Assembly: GCA_029010575.1 (NCBI GenBank)
Contig: JAQXKS010000044.1
Location: 1 to 32,207 of the forward strand
Length of the DNA stretch: 32,207 bases
Reading direction: 5' to 3'
Source: Bacteroidales bacterium
Lineage (GTDB): Bacteria > Bacteroidota > Bacteroidia > Bacteroidales > UBA932
Position 1 is the first letter of the stretch. The number at the start of each line of letters is the position of its first letter. The notes under the pieces were generated by a model. The model worked only from the letters and a program-made list of their open reading frames with translations, searched no databases and was not told where the DNA came from. This document shows, one piece after another, positions 24,190 through 32,168 of the stretch. A program made the position numbers and the translations under genes.

Positions 24190-25086
24190 ATGAATAGAAA
24201 AATATACATATCGGCATTGCTGCTGTTTTTCTTATGCCCTCTTACATGTACGATTTCGTGCGTGAGGGAAAAATATATATCTGAAGAGACAATGTCGGAT
24301 ATTTACTACGAAATGTACATTACTGACCAGCTGATTAGAAAAGATAGGAAGAAGAAAAAAGAGAGCGATACTCTCTTGGTATATGAGCCTATTTTCGAAC
24401 GGTTCGGATACACATCTGAAGATTACAGAAATAGCGTCAACCACTACTTGCTCAAGCCTGAAAAATTCGAAAAGATCTTCAGAAAAACACAAGCCAAACT
24501 GGAACTTAGAAAGAAACAGCTCGAAGATATCATCGCTCAGGAGGAGGAAAGACTCATCAGCTGGAATATTGCTGACTCCATTACGTACTACACAGACAAA
24601 TCAATCCAAAGCAGCGGATACTTCAGAGCGATCCGGATGCTCCTATTCACTCCCGATACAGTAAAAAGACTCCCTGACTCACCAATATACGACTCTCTTT
24701 ACACTGACACAGTTTCAGTTCCTAAACCCACTATATTCACCATGTTCAGTGATTCGGTATACCTCTCTGACTATCATTTCAGATTCTATAATAATATAGG
24801 TATAGTAATTCCACTTCCCATCATAGAACCGATGGAGGAACCAGAAAGTACAGCCTCACAAGAAGAGAAGAAGGATGGTAAGAAAGGGAATATCTTGAAC
24901 TCTGTGGTCAACAGACAGAGACAGCTCAAGTTCCGGGCCAACGGGGGCAAAGATGAATTTCTGGACAGTGAAACCAATGCCAATTCCAGAAAGAAAATTA
25001 ACGAACTCAACAACGTAATTATAACCCCTAAAGGGATAGATAAGAGAAATAAAGAAGATAAAGATTCCACAAAAAGAAAAAGATAA
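24190..25086 (+). CDS. DUF4296 domain lipoprotein
   Basis: A 298-residue exported protein. The signal peptide ends near TCTISC, with Cys24 as the likely lipid-bearing residue, though the lipobox is not ideal. Residues about 30-120 carry the DUF4296 pattern: YISEETMSDIYYEMYITDQLIRKD, then PIFERFGYTSEDYRNSVNHYLLKPEKFEKIFRKTQ and a charged coiled coil (KLELRKKQLEDIIAQEEE). The rest is low in hydrophobic residues and ends in a very basic, Lys-rich tail (KRNKEDKDSTKRKR). The function of the domain is unknown. The stop and the next ATG share a base (TAATG), so translation is coupled to the amidohydrolase. The gene is divergent from the deacetylase, with 57 bases between starts. Confidence 0.82.
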   Translation: MNRKIYISALLLFFLCPLTCTISCVREKYISEETMSDIYYEMYITDQLIRKDRKKKKESDTLLVYEPIFERFGYTSEDYRNSVNHYLLKPEKFEKIFRKTQAKLELRKKQLEDIIAQEEERLISWNIADSITYYTDKSIQSSGYFRAIRMLLFTPDTVKRLPDSPIYDSLYTDTVSVPKPTIFTMFSDSVYLSDYHFRFYNNIGIVIPLPIIEPMEEPESTASQEEKKDGKKGNILNSVVNRQRQLKFRANGGKDEFLDSETNANSRKKINELNNVIITPKGIDKRNKEDKDSTKRKR

Positions 25087-26273
25087 TGAAACGATTTGCA
25101 GCAAATTACATATTCCCTATCACTTCAGCCCCCATCAAGAACGGATATGTGGAAGTGGAGGATGATGGCACTATCGTCAAATTTGGCCCCCTTGAAAAGG
25201 AGATGCCCTCCACACAATTCTATAACGGAATAATCGTACCGGGATTCATCAATGCACACTGCCATATAGAACTCTCTCACTTGAAAGGAAAATTCCGCAA
25301 AGGAAGCGGAATGGCAGGATTCATAGACCAGATAAACGAACTTAGGGAATCTGCCCCTGAACATGTAAGAAAGGCGAGGATAAAAGAAGAGATGGACTCG
25401 CTTTGGGAACAAGGCGTTAGCGCCATGGCAGATATCTCCAACTGTGACGAAAGTTTCAACATAAAGAGAGAGTCGCCTCTATACACAAGGACATTTATCG
25501 AAGTCTTCGGCACTGAACCGGAAGATGCTTCCAATGTAATAGAAGGAGCTGAAAAGATTCTTTCCATAGCAGATGAAGCCGGCATAGATGCCTCCATAAC
25601 CCCTCACTCTCCCTACACGATGTCCCCTGAGCTGCTGACTATGGCTGCAGAAAAGGGACTTGAAAGAGGTTTCATATCATACCATAACCAGGAATCTTCT
25701 CAGGAAGAGGATATGATTTCAAAGGGCTGCGGAGAGCTGTACGAAAACTATGTAAGAAGAGGGCTGAGCACTCCCGCTCCGACCGGCAAACCTGCAATGT
25801 TCCACTTCGCACAGAGGCTCGAACAAGTCCACCCTGGACCGTTTAATGAACATATACTTTTGATCCACAATACTGTGACAGCAAAGGATTCAATAGAGAT
25901 GGCTAAGGATAAGTTCAAGAATGTAACATTCGTAACTTGTCCTCTGTCAAATATTTTCATTCATGAAAGAGTAGCCCCGCTGGACCTTTTCATGAAAGAG
26001 GGAGTCAGTATAGCTATTGGAACAGATAGTCTCTCATCCAACGATATCCTCTCGATAGTCCAGGAAATCAAGTGTATTCAGAAGCACTTCCCTTCTATCG
26101 GGCTGGGAACTGTTCTTGAATGGGCAACCATCAACGGTGCACAGGCTCTTCAAAAGAGCGATACACTCGGATCCATTGAAGCAGGCAAAAGACCGGGAAT
26201 AGTCCTTATCGACAATATCGACTTCTCGAAAATGAAACTCACTGAAAACAGCAAATCCACAAGACTTATATAA
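25086..26273 (+). CDS. Amidohydrolase family protein (cytosine/adenosine deaminase-like)
   Basis: A 395-residue metal-dependent hydrolase of the TIM-barrel amidohydrolase superfamily. Metal ligands are visible as HxH (His58 and His60 in GFINAHCHIEL), a later histidine in ISYHNQES, and IGTDSLSSN (the catalytic Asp); TPHSPYTMS is also a family block. The overall shape resembles the SsnA/TrzA group, including S-adenosylhomocysteine, methylthioadenosine and aminodeoxyfutalosine deaminases; the substrate cannot be decided. An N-terminal and C-terminal beta sandwich is expected from YVEVEDDGTIVKFG and GSIEAGKRPGIVLID. It overlaps the DUF4296 gene by one base and precedes the radical SAM gene by 10 bases. 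Confidence 0.88.
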   Translation: MKRFAANYIFPITSAPIKNGYVEVEDDGTIVKFGPLEKEMPSTQFYNGIIVPGFINAHCHIELSHLKGKFRKGSGMAGFIDQINELRESAPEHVRKARIKEEMDSLWEQGVSAMADISNCDESFNIKRESPLYTRTFIEVFGTEPEDASNVIEGAEKILSIADEAGIDASITPHSPYTMSPELLTMAAEKGLERGFISYHNQESSQEEDMISKGCGELYENYVRRGLSTPAPTGKPAMFHFAQRLEQVHPGPFNEHILLIHNTVTAKDSIEMAKDKFKNVTFVTCPLSNIFIHERVAPLDLFMKEGVSIAIGTDSLSSNDILSIVQEIKCIQKHFPSIGLGTVLEWATINGAQALQKSDTLGSIEAGKRPGIVLIDNIDFSKMKLTENSKSTRLI

Positions 26274-26283
26274 GATATCAATA

Positions 26284-27057
26284 ATGAGTATTCTATTCAA
26301 CGATATAGTATTCGGGCCCATACACAGCAGAAGACTGGGTTCGTCGCTGGGTATAAACCTTATGCCCAAATTCGGAAAGTTCTGTACATTTGATTGCATT
26401 TATTGCGAGTGCGGATGGAACAAGGATGGCAAGAGCGACAGCCATATTCCCACTTATGAAGAGGTAGAAAGTGCAATGCGGACAAAATTTGTAAAACTCG
26501 CAGAAGAGGGTACAAATATTGACACAATCACCTTTTCCGGCAACGGTGAGCCAACAGTGCATCCGGACTTCCCGCGTATTATCGACACTACGATAGAGCT
26601 TCGCAACCGTTACTTCCCCAAAGCCGCCATATCTGTCCTTTCAAATGCCACACAGATAGGCAAGGAGTCCATAAGAGAGGCTCTGAAGAAAATAACCAAT
26701 CCAATTCTCAAGATAGACAGTGCTCTCGAAGAGTATGTCAGGATTATTGACAACCCCTACAGCGGGTATTCCTTGGAAAAGACCCTGGGCTACCTCAAGG
26801 AGTTCGACGGAAATTTCATCCTCCAAACCATGTTTCTCAAGGGTGAAATAGACGGTCGGACTATTGACTGTACATCCAAAGAACTGACAGAACCGTGGAT
26901 CAGGATGGTTCTCGATTTGAAACCGCGTGAGGTAATGATGTATACCATTGACAGAGAGACCCCTGCATCATCATTGGAAAAAGTGACTGTCGAAGAGATG
27001 CAAAGTATTGCATCTGAACTTGTCAAAAACGGAATCAATGTTCAGATAAGGGGATAA
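26284..27057 (+). CDS. Radical SAM protein
   Basis: Radical SAM enzymes cleave SAM with a 4Fe-4S cluster to start difficult reactions. The 257-residue protein has the cluster motif CTFDCIYC (Cys34, Cys38, Cys41) after GPIHSRRLGSSLGINLMPKFGKF, the opening of a small family related to COG0731. ITFSGNGEPTVHPDF (about residues 80-94) is the GGE-like SAM-binding segment, and YTIDRETPASSLEKVTVEEM lies near the end. No extra cluster or carrier domain is seen. The family has no well-established reaction in Bacteroidota. It follows the amidohydrolase gene by 10 bases and is likely cotranscribed. Confidence 0.9.
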   Translation: MSILFNDIVFGPIHSRRLGSSLGINLMPKFGKFCTFDCIYCECGWNKDGKSDSHIPTYEEVESAMRTKFVKLAEEGTNIDTITFSGNGEPTVHPDFPRIIDTTIELRNRYFPKAAISVLSNATQIGKESIREALKKITNPILKIDSALEEYVRIIDNPYSGYSLEKTLGYLKEFDGNFILQTMFLKGEIDGRTIDCTSKELTEPWIRMVLDLKPREVMMYTIDRETPASSLEKVTVEEMQSIASELVKNGINVQIRG

Positions 27058-27079
27058 CTCGGGCAAAAGAGAAAAAATT

Positions 27080-27109
27080 TTGTTACTACTACTAATTTGA
27101 GTATCTTTG
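27080..27109 (+). promoter_or_regulatory. deoC promoter
   Basis: TTG (27080-27082), 19 bases, TATCTTTG (27102-27109). The predicted start of transcription is near 27115, after the first codon of the longer open frame at 27097, so the ATG at 27133 is the likely start. Confidence 0.82.
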
Positions 27110-27132
27110 AAACGTTTTTAAAGCTTGACAAA

Positions 27133-27966
27133 ATGAATAACTCTATAGAGAAGCTCATAAGTGCGGTTCATGCAAATCTTGAACATTGGAACACTCCTCA
27201 AATATATAAAGAGTGTCTTGGGCTCATAGATTTGACCTCACTTAAGCCAAACGACACGATTTCAAGCATCAGCAAGATGGTCGAAAAGGTAAATTCCTTT
27301 AAATCGCGCTTCCCTGATTACAGTACCCCTGCATCAATCTGTGTTTTCCCTAACTTTAGCAAGTGTGTTAAGGATACACTTACTGCTCCTGGCGTTGGAA
27401 TTACAGTCGTTTCAGGAGCATTTCCTGCTTCCCAGAGTTATCTCGAAGTCAAACTCATCGAGAGTGAGTTAGCGGTGAAGAACGGAGCTACGGAAGTCGA
27501 TATAGTATTGGCTCTCAATAAGTTCCTTGATGATGATAAAGAAGGTACAGCAAACGAGATAAGGGCCATAAAGGAGGTTATCGGCGATGCACACCTGAAG
27601 GTAATTCTCGAAACGGGTATCCTTACCACTGAAGAGAGAATCCGTGATGCCTCTTTCCTTGCCATGGAAGCAGGTGCCGATTTCATTAAGACATCTACAG
27701 GAAAGCTTGAACCCTCTGCAACACCTTTCGCAGCTTGCGTGATGTGCCAGTGCATCAAGGAGTATTATGAAAAAACCGGTAAGAAAGTCGGTTTCAAGCC
27801 GGCAGGCGGAATATCTACGGCCAAAGATGCCCTTGTATATTATGCCATTACGGAAACAATTCTCGGGAAGGAGTGGCTTAACCCCTCATTACTGAGATTT
27901 GGAGCCAGCAGGGTAACCAACTCTATACTTTCAGAATTAGAAAAAAGTACTATTTCATACTATTAA
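27133..27966 (+). CDS. deoC: Deoxyribose-phosphate aldolase
   Basis: DeoC splits 2-deoxyribose 5-phosphate into glyceraldehyde 3-phosphate and acetaldehyde in deoxynucleoside breakdown. The 277-residue product shows IDLTSLKPNDT (the start of the barrel), ICVFPNFSKCVK, EVDIVLALNKFLD (Asp123), LKVILETGILT, the Schiff-base lysine Lys186 in ADFIKTSTGK, and VGFKPAGGIST with the second active-site lysine. It is longer than the short ~220-residue bacterial form, like E. coli DeoC (259). The start MNNSIEK is set by the promoter at 27080-27109. The small beta-barrel gene follows after 11 bases. Confidence 0.95.
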   Translation: MNNSIEKLISAVHANLEHWNTPQIYKECLGLIDLTSLKPNDTISSISKMVEKVNSFKSRFPDYSTPASICVFPNFSKCVKDTLTAPGVGITVVSGAFPASQSYLEVKLIESELAVKNGATEVDIVLALNKFLDDDKEGTANEIRAIKEVIGDAHLKVILETGILTTEERIRDASFLAMEAGADFIKTSTGKLEPSATPFAACVMCQCIKEYYEKTGKKVGFKPAGGISTAKDALVYYAITETILGKEWLNPSLLRFGASRVTNSILSELEKSTISYY

Positions 27967-27977
27967 ACAAAATCAAT

Positions 27978-28427
27978 ATGAAAAAATTATTAGTTATTCT
28001 TGCTCTTGCAGCAGTTTCTTACGTTGCAAATGCACAGCCGAGAGCAGTCGGTCTTAAACTCGGATATGGTGCAGAAGTTTCTTATCAACATCAGATTAAG
28101 GGTGAAGATTTCCTTGAAGCAACACTTGGTGCTTATGCTTTCAATACCCTTGATGTTGCATGCACATATAACTTTATGATAGAAAGACCTCAGTGGACAG
28201 ATAGAGGTGAATGGGGATTTTATGCAGGTCCTGGTGCAGCCCTCGGTTTTGGTGGAGCTTTCCACATTGCAGCAACTGGTCAGGTAGGTCTTGAATATAC
28301 ATTCTGGTTTCCTCTCCAGCTCTCCTTTGATCTTCGTCCCGAACTTGGAATCTTGGCAGGAGGAGACCAGTCTGTTGGCTTTTATTGGTCTTTAACACCT
28401 ACACTTGGTGTAAGATATAGATTCTAG
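27978..28427 (+). CDS. Small secreted outer-membrane beta-barrel-like protein
   Basis: A 149-residue exported protein with signal peptide 1-19 (AVSYVANA, cut before QPRA). The mature part is made of alternating strands rich in Gly, Tyr, Phe and Trp: VGLKLGYGAEVSYQHQI, EATLGAYAF, DVACTYNFMI, GEWGFYAGPGAALGFGG, QVGLEYTFWFPLQLSFDLRPELGIL, FYWSLTPTLGVRYRF. The last residue is Phe, as expected for a protein sorted to the outer membrane by the BAM complex. The likely shape is a barrel of about eight strands. Function is unknown. It lies 11 bases after deoC and may share its promoter. Confidence 0.82.
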   Translation: MKKLLVILALAAVSYVANAQPRAVGLKLGYGAEVSYQHQIKGEDFLEATLGAYAFNTLDVACTYNFMIERPQWTDRGEWGFYAGPGAALGFGGAFHIAATGQVGLEYTFWFPLQLSFDLRPELGILAGGDQSVGFYWSLTPTLGVRYRF

Positions 28428-28453
28428 TCATCCAGGAAACAGTGGCTTTTTAC

Positions 28454-28489
28454 AGGGTCTGAGTCAGAGGCAAGTTTGGCACAGACCCT
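28454..28489. repeat. Inverted repeat before the SLC13 gene
   Basis: AGGGTCTG (28454-28461) and CAGACCCT (28482-28489) form a perfect 8-base inverted repeat with a 20-base centre. No strong T-tract follows. Nearby TTGGCACA occurs twice (about 28476-28483 and 28506-28513). It could be a weak terminator of the barrel gene or an operator for the transporter. Confidence 0.5.
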
Positions 28490-28544
28490 TAAGATTTGTA
28501 AAATTGGCACATATTTTATAAATACAATAAGTTAACTATCTGAA

Positions 28545-30056
28545 ATGTTTAAAAATTTTACAGGATTTCATCTGGTAGAAGCGTACCAGAAGACTAAAAA
28601 AGAGAAAAGGTTAGCCAAGAAGAACAACATTTCGAGAATCATAAGGATTATTATTCCCGTAGTCGTTGCTCTCTTTGTTTGGAACATGCCTGGTGAATGG
28701 CTTGGAATGACAGGAATTACTCTTATCCAGCAGAGGGTTCTTTCCGTGTTCATTTTTGCAACCCTGATGTGGATACTCGAGGGTGTACCTGCATGGACCA
28801 CTTCTGTCACAGTCATTACAGTATTGCTTTTCAGCGCATCTACCAGCAGTCTTTGGTTCTTCAGAGAGGGTATTGAACCCGAATTGCTCGGAACACAGAT
28901 TAAATACACCTCTCTCATGCACTGTTTTGCAGACCCTATCATCATGCTCTTTATAGGTGGTTTCATCCTCGCTATTGCAGCTACCAAGAGCGGTCTGGAC
29001 AGTGTTCTTGCCCGCGTAATGCTCAAACCCTTCGGAACCCAGTCGAAATATGTTCTGCTTGGATTCCTTCTTGTAACCGGTATCTTCTCTATGTTCTTGA
29101 GTAATACTGCTACAGCCGCTATGATGCTTACTTTCCTCACCCCTGTCCTTAAGGCACTCCCTGCAGATGGTAAAGGTAAGATAGGTCTCTGTATGGCAAT
29201 TCCAGTTGCTGCGAATATCGGTGGTATGGGTACTCCTATCGGAACCCCTCCAAACACCATAGCCCTCAAGTACCTCAATGATCCCAACGGTTTGAACCTC
29301 AATATCGGATTCGGTGAATGGTCTGCATTCATGATGCCTTTGACCATAATACTTCTCCTCTTTGCGTGGGTTCTCCTTCTTAAACTCTTCCCCTTCAAAC
29401 AGAAGACAATTGTACTCAATATTGAAGGTGAAGCGAAGAAAGACTGGCGTTCAATCCTGGTATACATTACATTCGCGGTCACTATCCTCCTTTGGATGAG
29501 CGATAAATTTACCGGCGTTAACTCCAATGTGGTAGCTATGCTCCCTATCGGAGTCTTCTGTCTGGCTGGTGTTATTACCAAACGAGACCTTGAAGAAATC
29601 AACTGGAGTGTCCTTTGGATGGTAGCCGGTGGTTTTGCACTTGGTGTTGCTCTTCAGGAATCAGGACTCGGCAAACTCCTCGTTTCATCTATTCCTTTCG
29701 AAACATGGTCACCTGTAGTAGTGATCCTTGCATCCGGTCTCATCTGCTATGCGATGGCCAACTTCATCTCACACACAGCTACAGCAGCACTCCTCGTGCC
29801 TATCTTGGGTATTGCAGGTGAAGCTATGAACGCACAGCTTGCTCCATTAGGTGGTGTTACTACACTTCTCGTTGGTGTGGCAATCGGCTCTTCACTCGCA
29901 ATGGTACTTCCTATCAGTACTCCCCCCAATGCCCTTGCACACGCTACCGGATTTATCCAGGTTAAAGATATGCAGAAGGTAGGACTTATTATGGGTATAG
30001 CAGGGCTTATCCTCGGATACACTGCACTCATTATCCTTGGTCCCTCACTCTTCTAA
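28545..30056 (+). CDS. SLC13 (DASS) family anion/dicarboxylate transporter
   Basis: A polytopic inner-membrane protein of 503 residues with about 11-12 helices. Members of this family bring in di- or tricarboxylates, sulfate or related anions with Na+. The two family repeat motifs are visible: MFLSNTATAAMMLTFLTP (SNT, near residue 184) with GTPIGTPPNTIAL, and ANFISHTATAALLVPIL (second SNT-like site, SHT, near residue 405) with LPISTPPNALAHATGF. The N-terminus has a charged cytoplasmic stretch (KTKKEKRLAKKNN). The substrate cannot be told; succinate or another dicarboxylate is plausible. It has an inverted repeat upstream and a strong terminator downstream and is probably a single gene. Confidence 0.9.
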   Translation: MFKNFTGFHLVEAYQKTKKEKRLAKKNNISRIIRIIIPVVVALFVWNMPGEWLGMTGITLIQQRVLSVFIFATLMWILEGVPAWTTSVTVITVLLFSASTSSLWFFREGIEPELLGTQIKYTSLMHCFADPIIMLFIGGFILAIAATKSGLDSVLARVMLKPFGTQSKYVLLGFLLVTGIFSMFLSNTATAAMMLTFLTPVLKALPADGKGKIGLCMAIPVAANIGGMGTPIGTPPNTIALKYLNDPNGLNLNIGFGEWSAFMMPLTIILLLFAWVLLLKLFPFKQKTIVLNIEGEAKKDWRSILVYITFAVTILLWMSDKFTGVNSNVVAMLPIGVFCLAGVITKRDLEEINWSVLWMVAGGFALGVALQESGLGKLLVSSIPFETWSPVVVILASGLICYAMANFISHTATAALLVPILGIAGEAMNAQLAPLGGVTTLLVGVAIGSSLAMVLPISTPPNALAHATGFIQVKDMQKVGLIMGIAGLILGYTALIILGPSLF

Positions 30057-30079
30057 TCCAGAAGCCTTGTTATATATAT

Positions 30080-30131
30080 AGAGATGGCAACATTACAGCA
30101 GGTTGACTGTAAGTTGCCATCTCTCATTTTT
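30080..30131 (+). terminator. Intrinsic terminator of the SLC13 gene
   Basis: AGAGATGGCAAC (30080-30091) pairs with GTTGCCATCTCT (30113-30124). Inside, TTACAG pairs with CTGTAA after a one-base bulge. CATTTTTAAT follows. Confidence 0.87.
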
Positions 30132-30140
30132 AATAATGAA

Positions 30141-32045
30141 TTAATTATTTACCGGAATGAAGAGAAGGAATCTGGACCCTTTGTCGCTTTTTCCTGAGAC
30201 ACGTCCGTAATCCTTGTCTAGTTCCACTGTTCCGCCAAGCTTTTCTGAGATAACAACGCAGATACTCAATCCAAGTCCTGAGCCTTGTTTGAAGGAATCA
30301 AGTTTAGAAAAGCGTTCGAAGATAGTATCTGCTTTTTCAGGTGGTATTCCGCTGCCGGTATCACGTACAGCAAAACAGACATATCCGCTCCTGTGCGACA
30401 GTGAGCAAGAGAGTTCTATCTCACCCTCAGTAGTATATTTGGAGGCATTGATAAGAAAATTTGTAAGTATCTGCTGTATTCGCCTCTGGTCAGATTTTAC
30501 CGTAAAATCATCAGCAGCATCTGTCGTAAAGAAAGCATTGACATCCATAGGGATTCTTGATTCCACTGTCTTAAGTGCCATACGGCATATATCGTTACAG
30601 TTACAGTCGCTGATATTCATTCTGTAATTTCCGTTGTCAATATCCGAAAGGTCAAGAATATCATCAATGAGCATCATGAGTATTGACGAGTTGTTATTGA
30701 TATATGATACATATTCCTCTCTCTCAGCCTCTTCGAGCATGCCGTCCGACAATGCGAGAAGTTGTGAATATCCTACTACAGCATTCAGGGGAGTGCGAAT
30801 CTCGTGGCTCATATTCTGTACGAAATAGGTCTTCATCCTATTTGCCTTGTCCGCATCGTCCTTGGCCTGTTTGAGTTTCCGGATATTGATGGATGTCACT
30901 ATTGACGCAAGTATAATTACCACTATAATAAAGATGATAAGAATTGTCAGAATGGTGTTTGCCCGCGTCTTCTGCTCTATCACACTCAAGCTCAATTCCT
31001 CGTTTTCGATCATGACCTCAGTCTCTTTCATTACTATCTTCATTTGACCGTCATAGCTAGTGATAATCTTATTTGTGATTATTTCGTAGATGTTCCGTAA
31101 GGTATAAAGGTCGTTCTTCAATACAGCAATAGTGCTGATAAATATCAGATCATGAAGATTATTTAAAGAAACTATGATATTGTTCACTGGTGTCATGTCA
31201 CCGGCTAACACAGCACTATCCAATATTTGGAAGATCTCTTTCCCACTGTTGGTGGCACGTTTGAAAAGCTTGTTTGCAAGACAGATATCTCTGTAATTGA
31301 TATAATTGACAGAGTCGCCATTCAAAGCATACATCAGCGAGCAGGAATAATTGACAAGGATGGTATCTACTGATATCCTGGCAGTTTCCAATTCTTTGTC
31401 TATGTAATACTGTAAAGATGATCCCGACTTGCCTTTGAGCATGAACAAAATAAGATACGGCTTGGTCATAGACTGGGATCTGATAGTAGAATCTGTTGTA
31501 TTATTGTAGGTATCAATTGACTCTTCAAAATATTGTATTGCAGCACTACGCTGATAGTTTGCCAAATATAGATACGCCAGATAGCTTGAACTGTACCATT
31601 TACCATAGTCACTGTTTTTCTCTACAGCCTCTTCATGCATCTTTTTAGCATACGCCATTCCCTTCCTTACTTCATGATTATTAAAATAATAAGCTGAGAC
31701 AAGACGATATGCATAGTAATAATATTGCTGATAACCGGTATTAGTGGAGACCTCCCTCAAATTGTTGAAACAGGTGATTATTTCATTTTCAGCACTATTT
31801 TTAATGGCTCTGCGAAGCCTGAGCGTATGGCCCAAGGTGTATGCCTTCTTGTCATTTACCTTTTGGGCCTGAATCATCAACTGATCGATCAGAGCATCTG
31901 ATTCATCGTAGGCAATCAATGAGTCAGCTTGCCTATAGTATGGATAACAGGTGTCATGAATCCTGTATAGGTTATTCTGCGCATAAAGAGGGAGTGATAT
32001 TGACAGAATAAGAACAAGAGTGAAAAATAACCTTGAGTATTTCAT
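30141..32045 (-). CDS. Membrane sensor histidine kinase with periplasmic helical sensor
   Basis: A 634-residue kinase. Signal peptide 1-22 (cut before QNNLYR), a periplasmic part (23-360) of repeated short helices rich in Tyr, like a TPR array (for example YYYYAYRLVSAYYFNNHEVRKGMAYAKKM, WYSSSYLAYLYLANYQRSAAIQYFEESI), a coiled coil before one membrane helix (about 364-385), and a cytoplasmic kinase: H box FVQNMSHEIRTPLNAVVGY (His414), N box QQILTNFLINASKYT, G1 DTGSGIPP, G2 GSGLGLSIC. No receiver or DNA-binding domain is attached, and no response regulator is in this window, so it is an orphan here. The ATG at 32045 follows only 24 bases of non-intron sequence, so any older promoter has been displaced by the group II intron. 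Confidence 0.93.
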   Translation of the reverse strand: MKYSRLFFTLVLILSISLPLYAQNNLYRIHDTCYPYYRQADSLIAYDESDALIDQLMIQAQKVNDKKAYTLGHTLRLRRAIKNSAENEIITCFNNLREVSTNTGYQQYYYYAYRLVSAYYFNNHEVRKGMAYAKKMHEEAVEKNSDYGKWYSSSYLAYLYLANYQRSAAIQYFEESIDTYNNTTDSTIRSQSMTKPYLILFMLKGKSGSSLQYYIDKELETARISVDTILVNYSCSLMYALNGDSVNYINYRDICLANKLFKRATNSGKEIFQILDSAVLAGDMTPVNNIIVSLNNLHDLIFISTIAVLKNDLYTLRNIYEIITNKIITSYDGQMKIVMKETEVMIENEELSLSVIEQKTRANTILTILIIFIIVVIILASIVTSINIRKLKQAKDDADKANRMKTYFVQNMSHEIRTPLNAVVGYSQLLALSDGMLEEAEREEYVSYINNNSSILMMLIDDILDLSDIDNGNYRMNISDCNCNDICRMALKTVESRIPMDVNAFFTTDAADDFTVKSDQRRIQQILTNFLINASKYTTEGEIELSCSLSHRSGYVCFAVRDTGSGIPPEKADTIFERFSKLDSFKQGSGLGLSICVVISEKLGGTVELDKDYGRVSGKSDKGSRFLLFIPVNN

Positions 32046-32132
32046 AGATGAAATTAGGTTAATGGAAAAATCGAGTAGGAGGTAAACGAAAGTAATGGAG
32101 TTTATCTCCTACTTGCGTTTACCGACCTCTCA

Positions 32133-32166
32133 CACCACCGTACATGCGGGTCCGCATACGGCGGTT
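32133..32166 (-). ncRNA. Group II intron domain V (catalytic core)
   Basis: A 34-base hairpin on the minus strand: ACCGCCGT pairs with ACGGTGGT, then a two-base GT bulge, then ATGCG/CGCAT capped by a four-base loop GACC. The CGC triad of the catalytic strand is present. Size, bulge and loop match domain V exactly. Confidence 0.88.
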
Positions 32167-32168
32167 CC

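Noticed and set aside
28505-28525. Sigma-54 type promoter (TTGGCAC) before the SLC13 gene
   Set aside because: The -12 GC dinucleotide is missing at the right spacing in both TTGGCACA copies.
28568-29602. A 344-codon open frame on the minus strand opposite the SLC13 gene
   Set aside because: Its protein has no family features and a basic, low-complexity composition, while the plus strand encodes a clear transporter. It is an antisense shadow.
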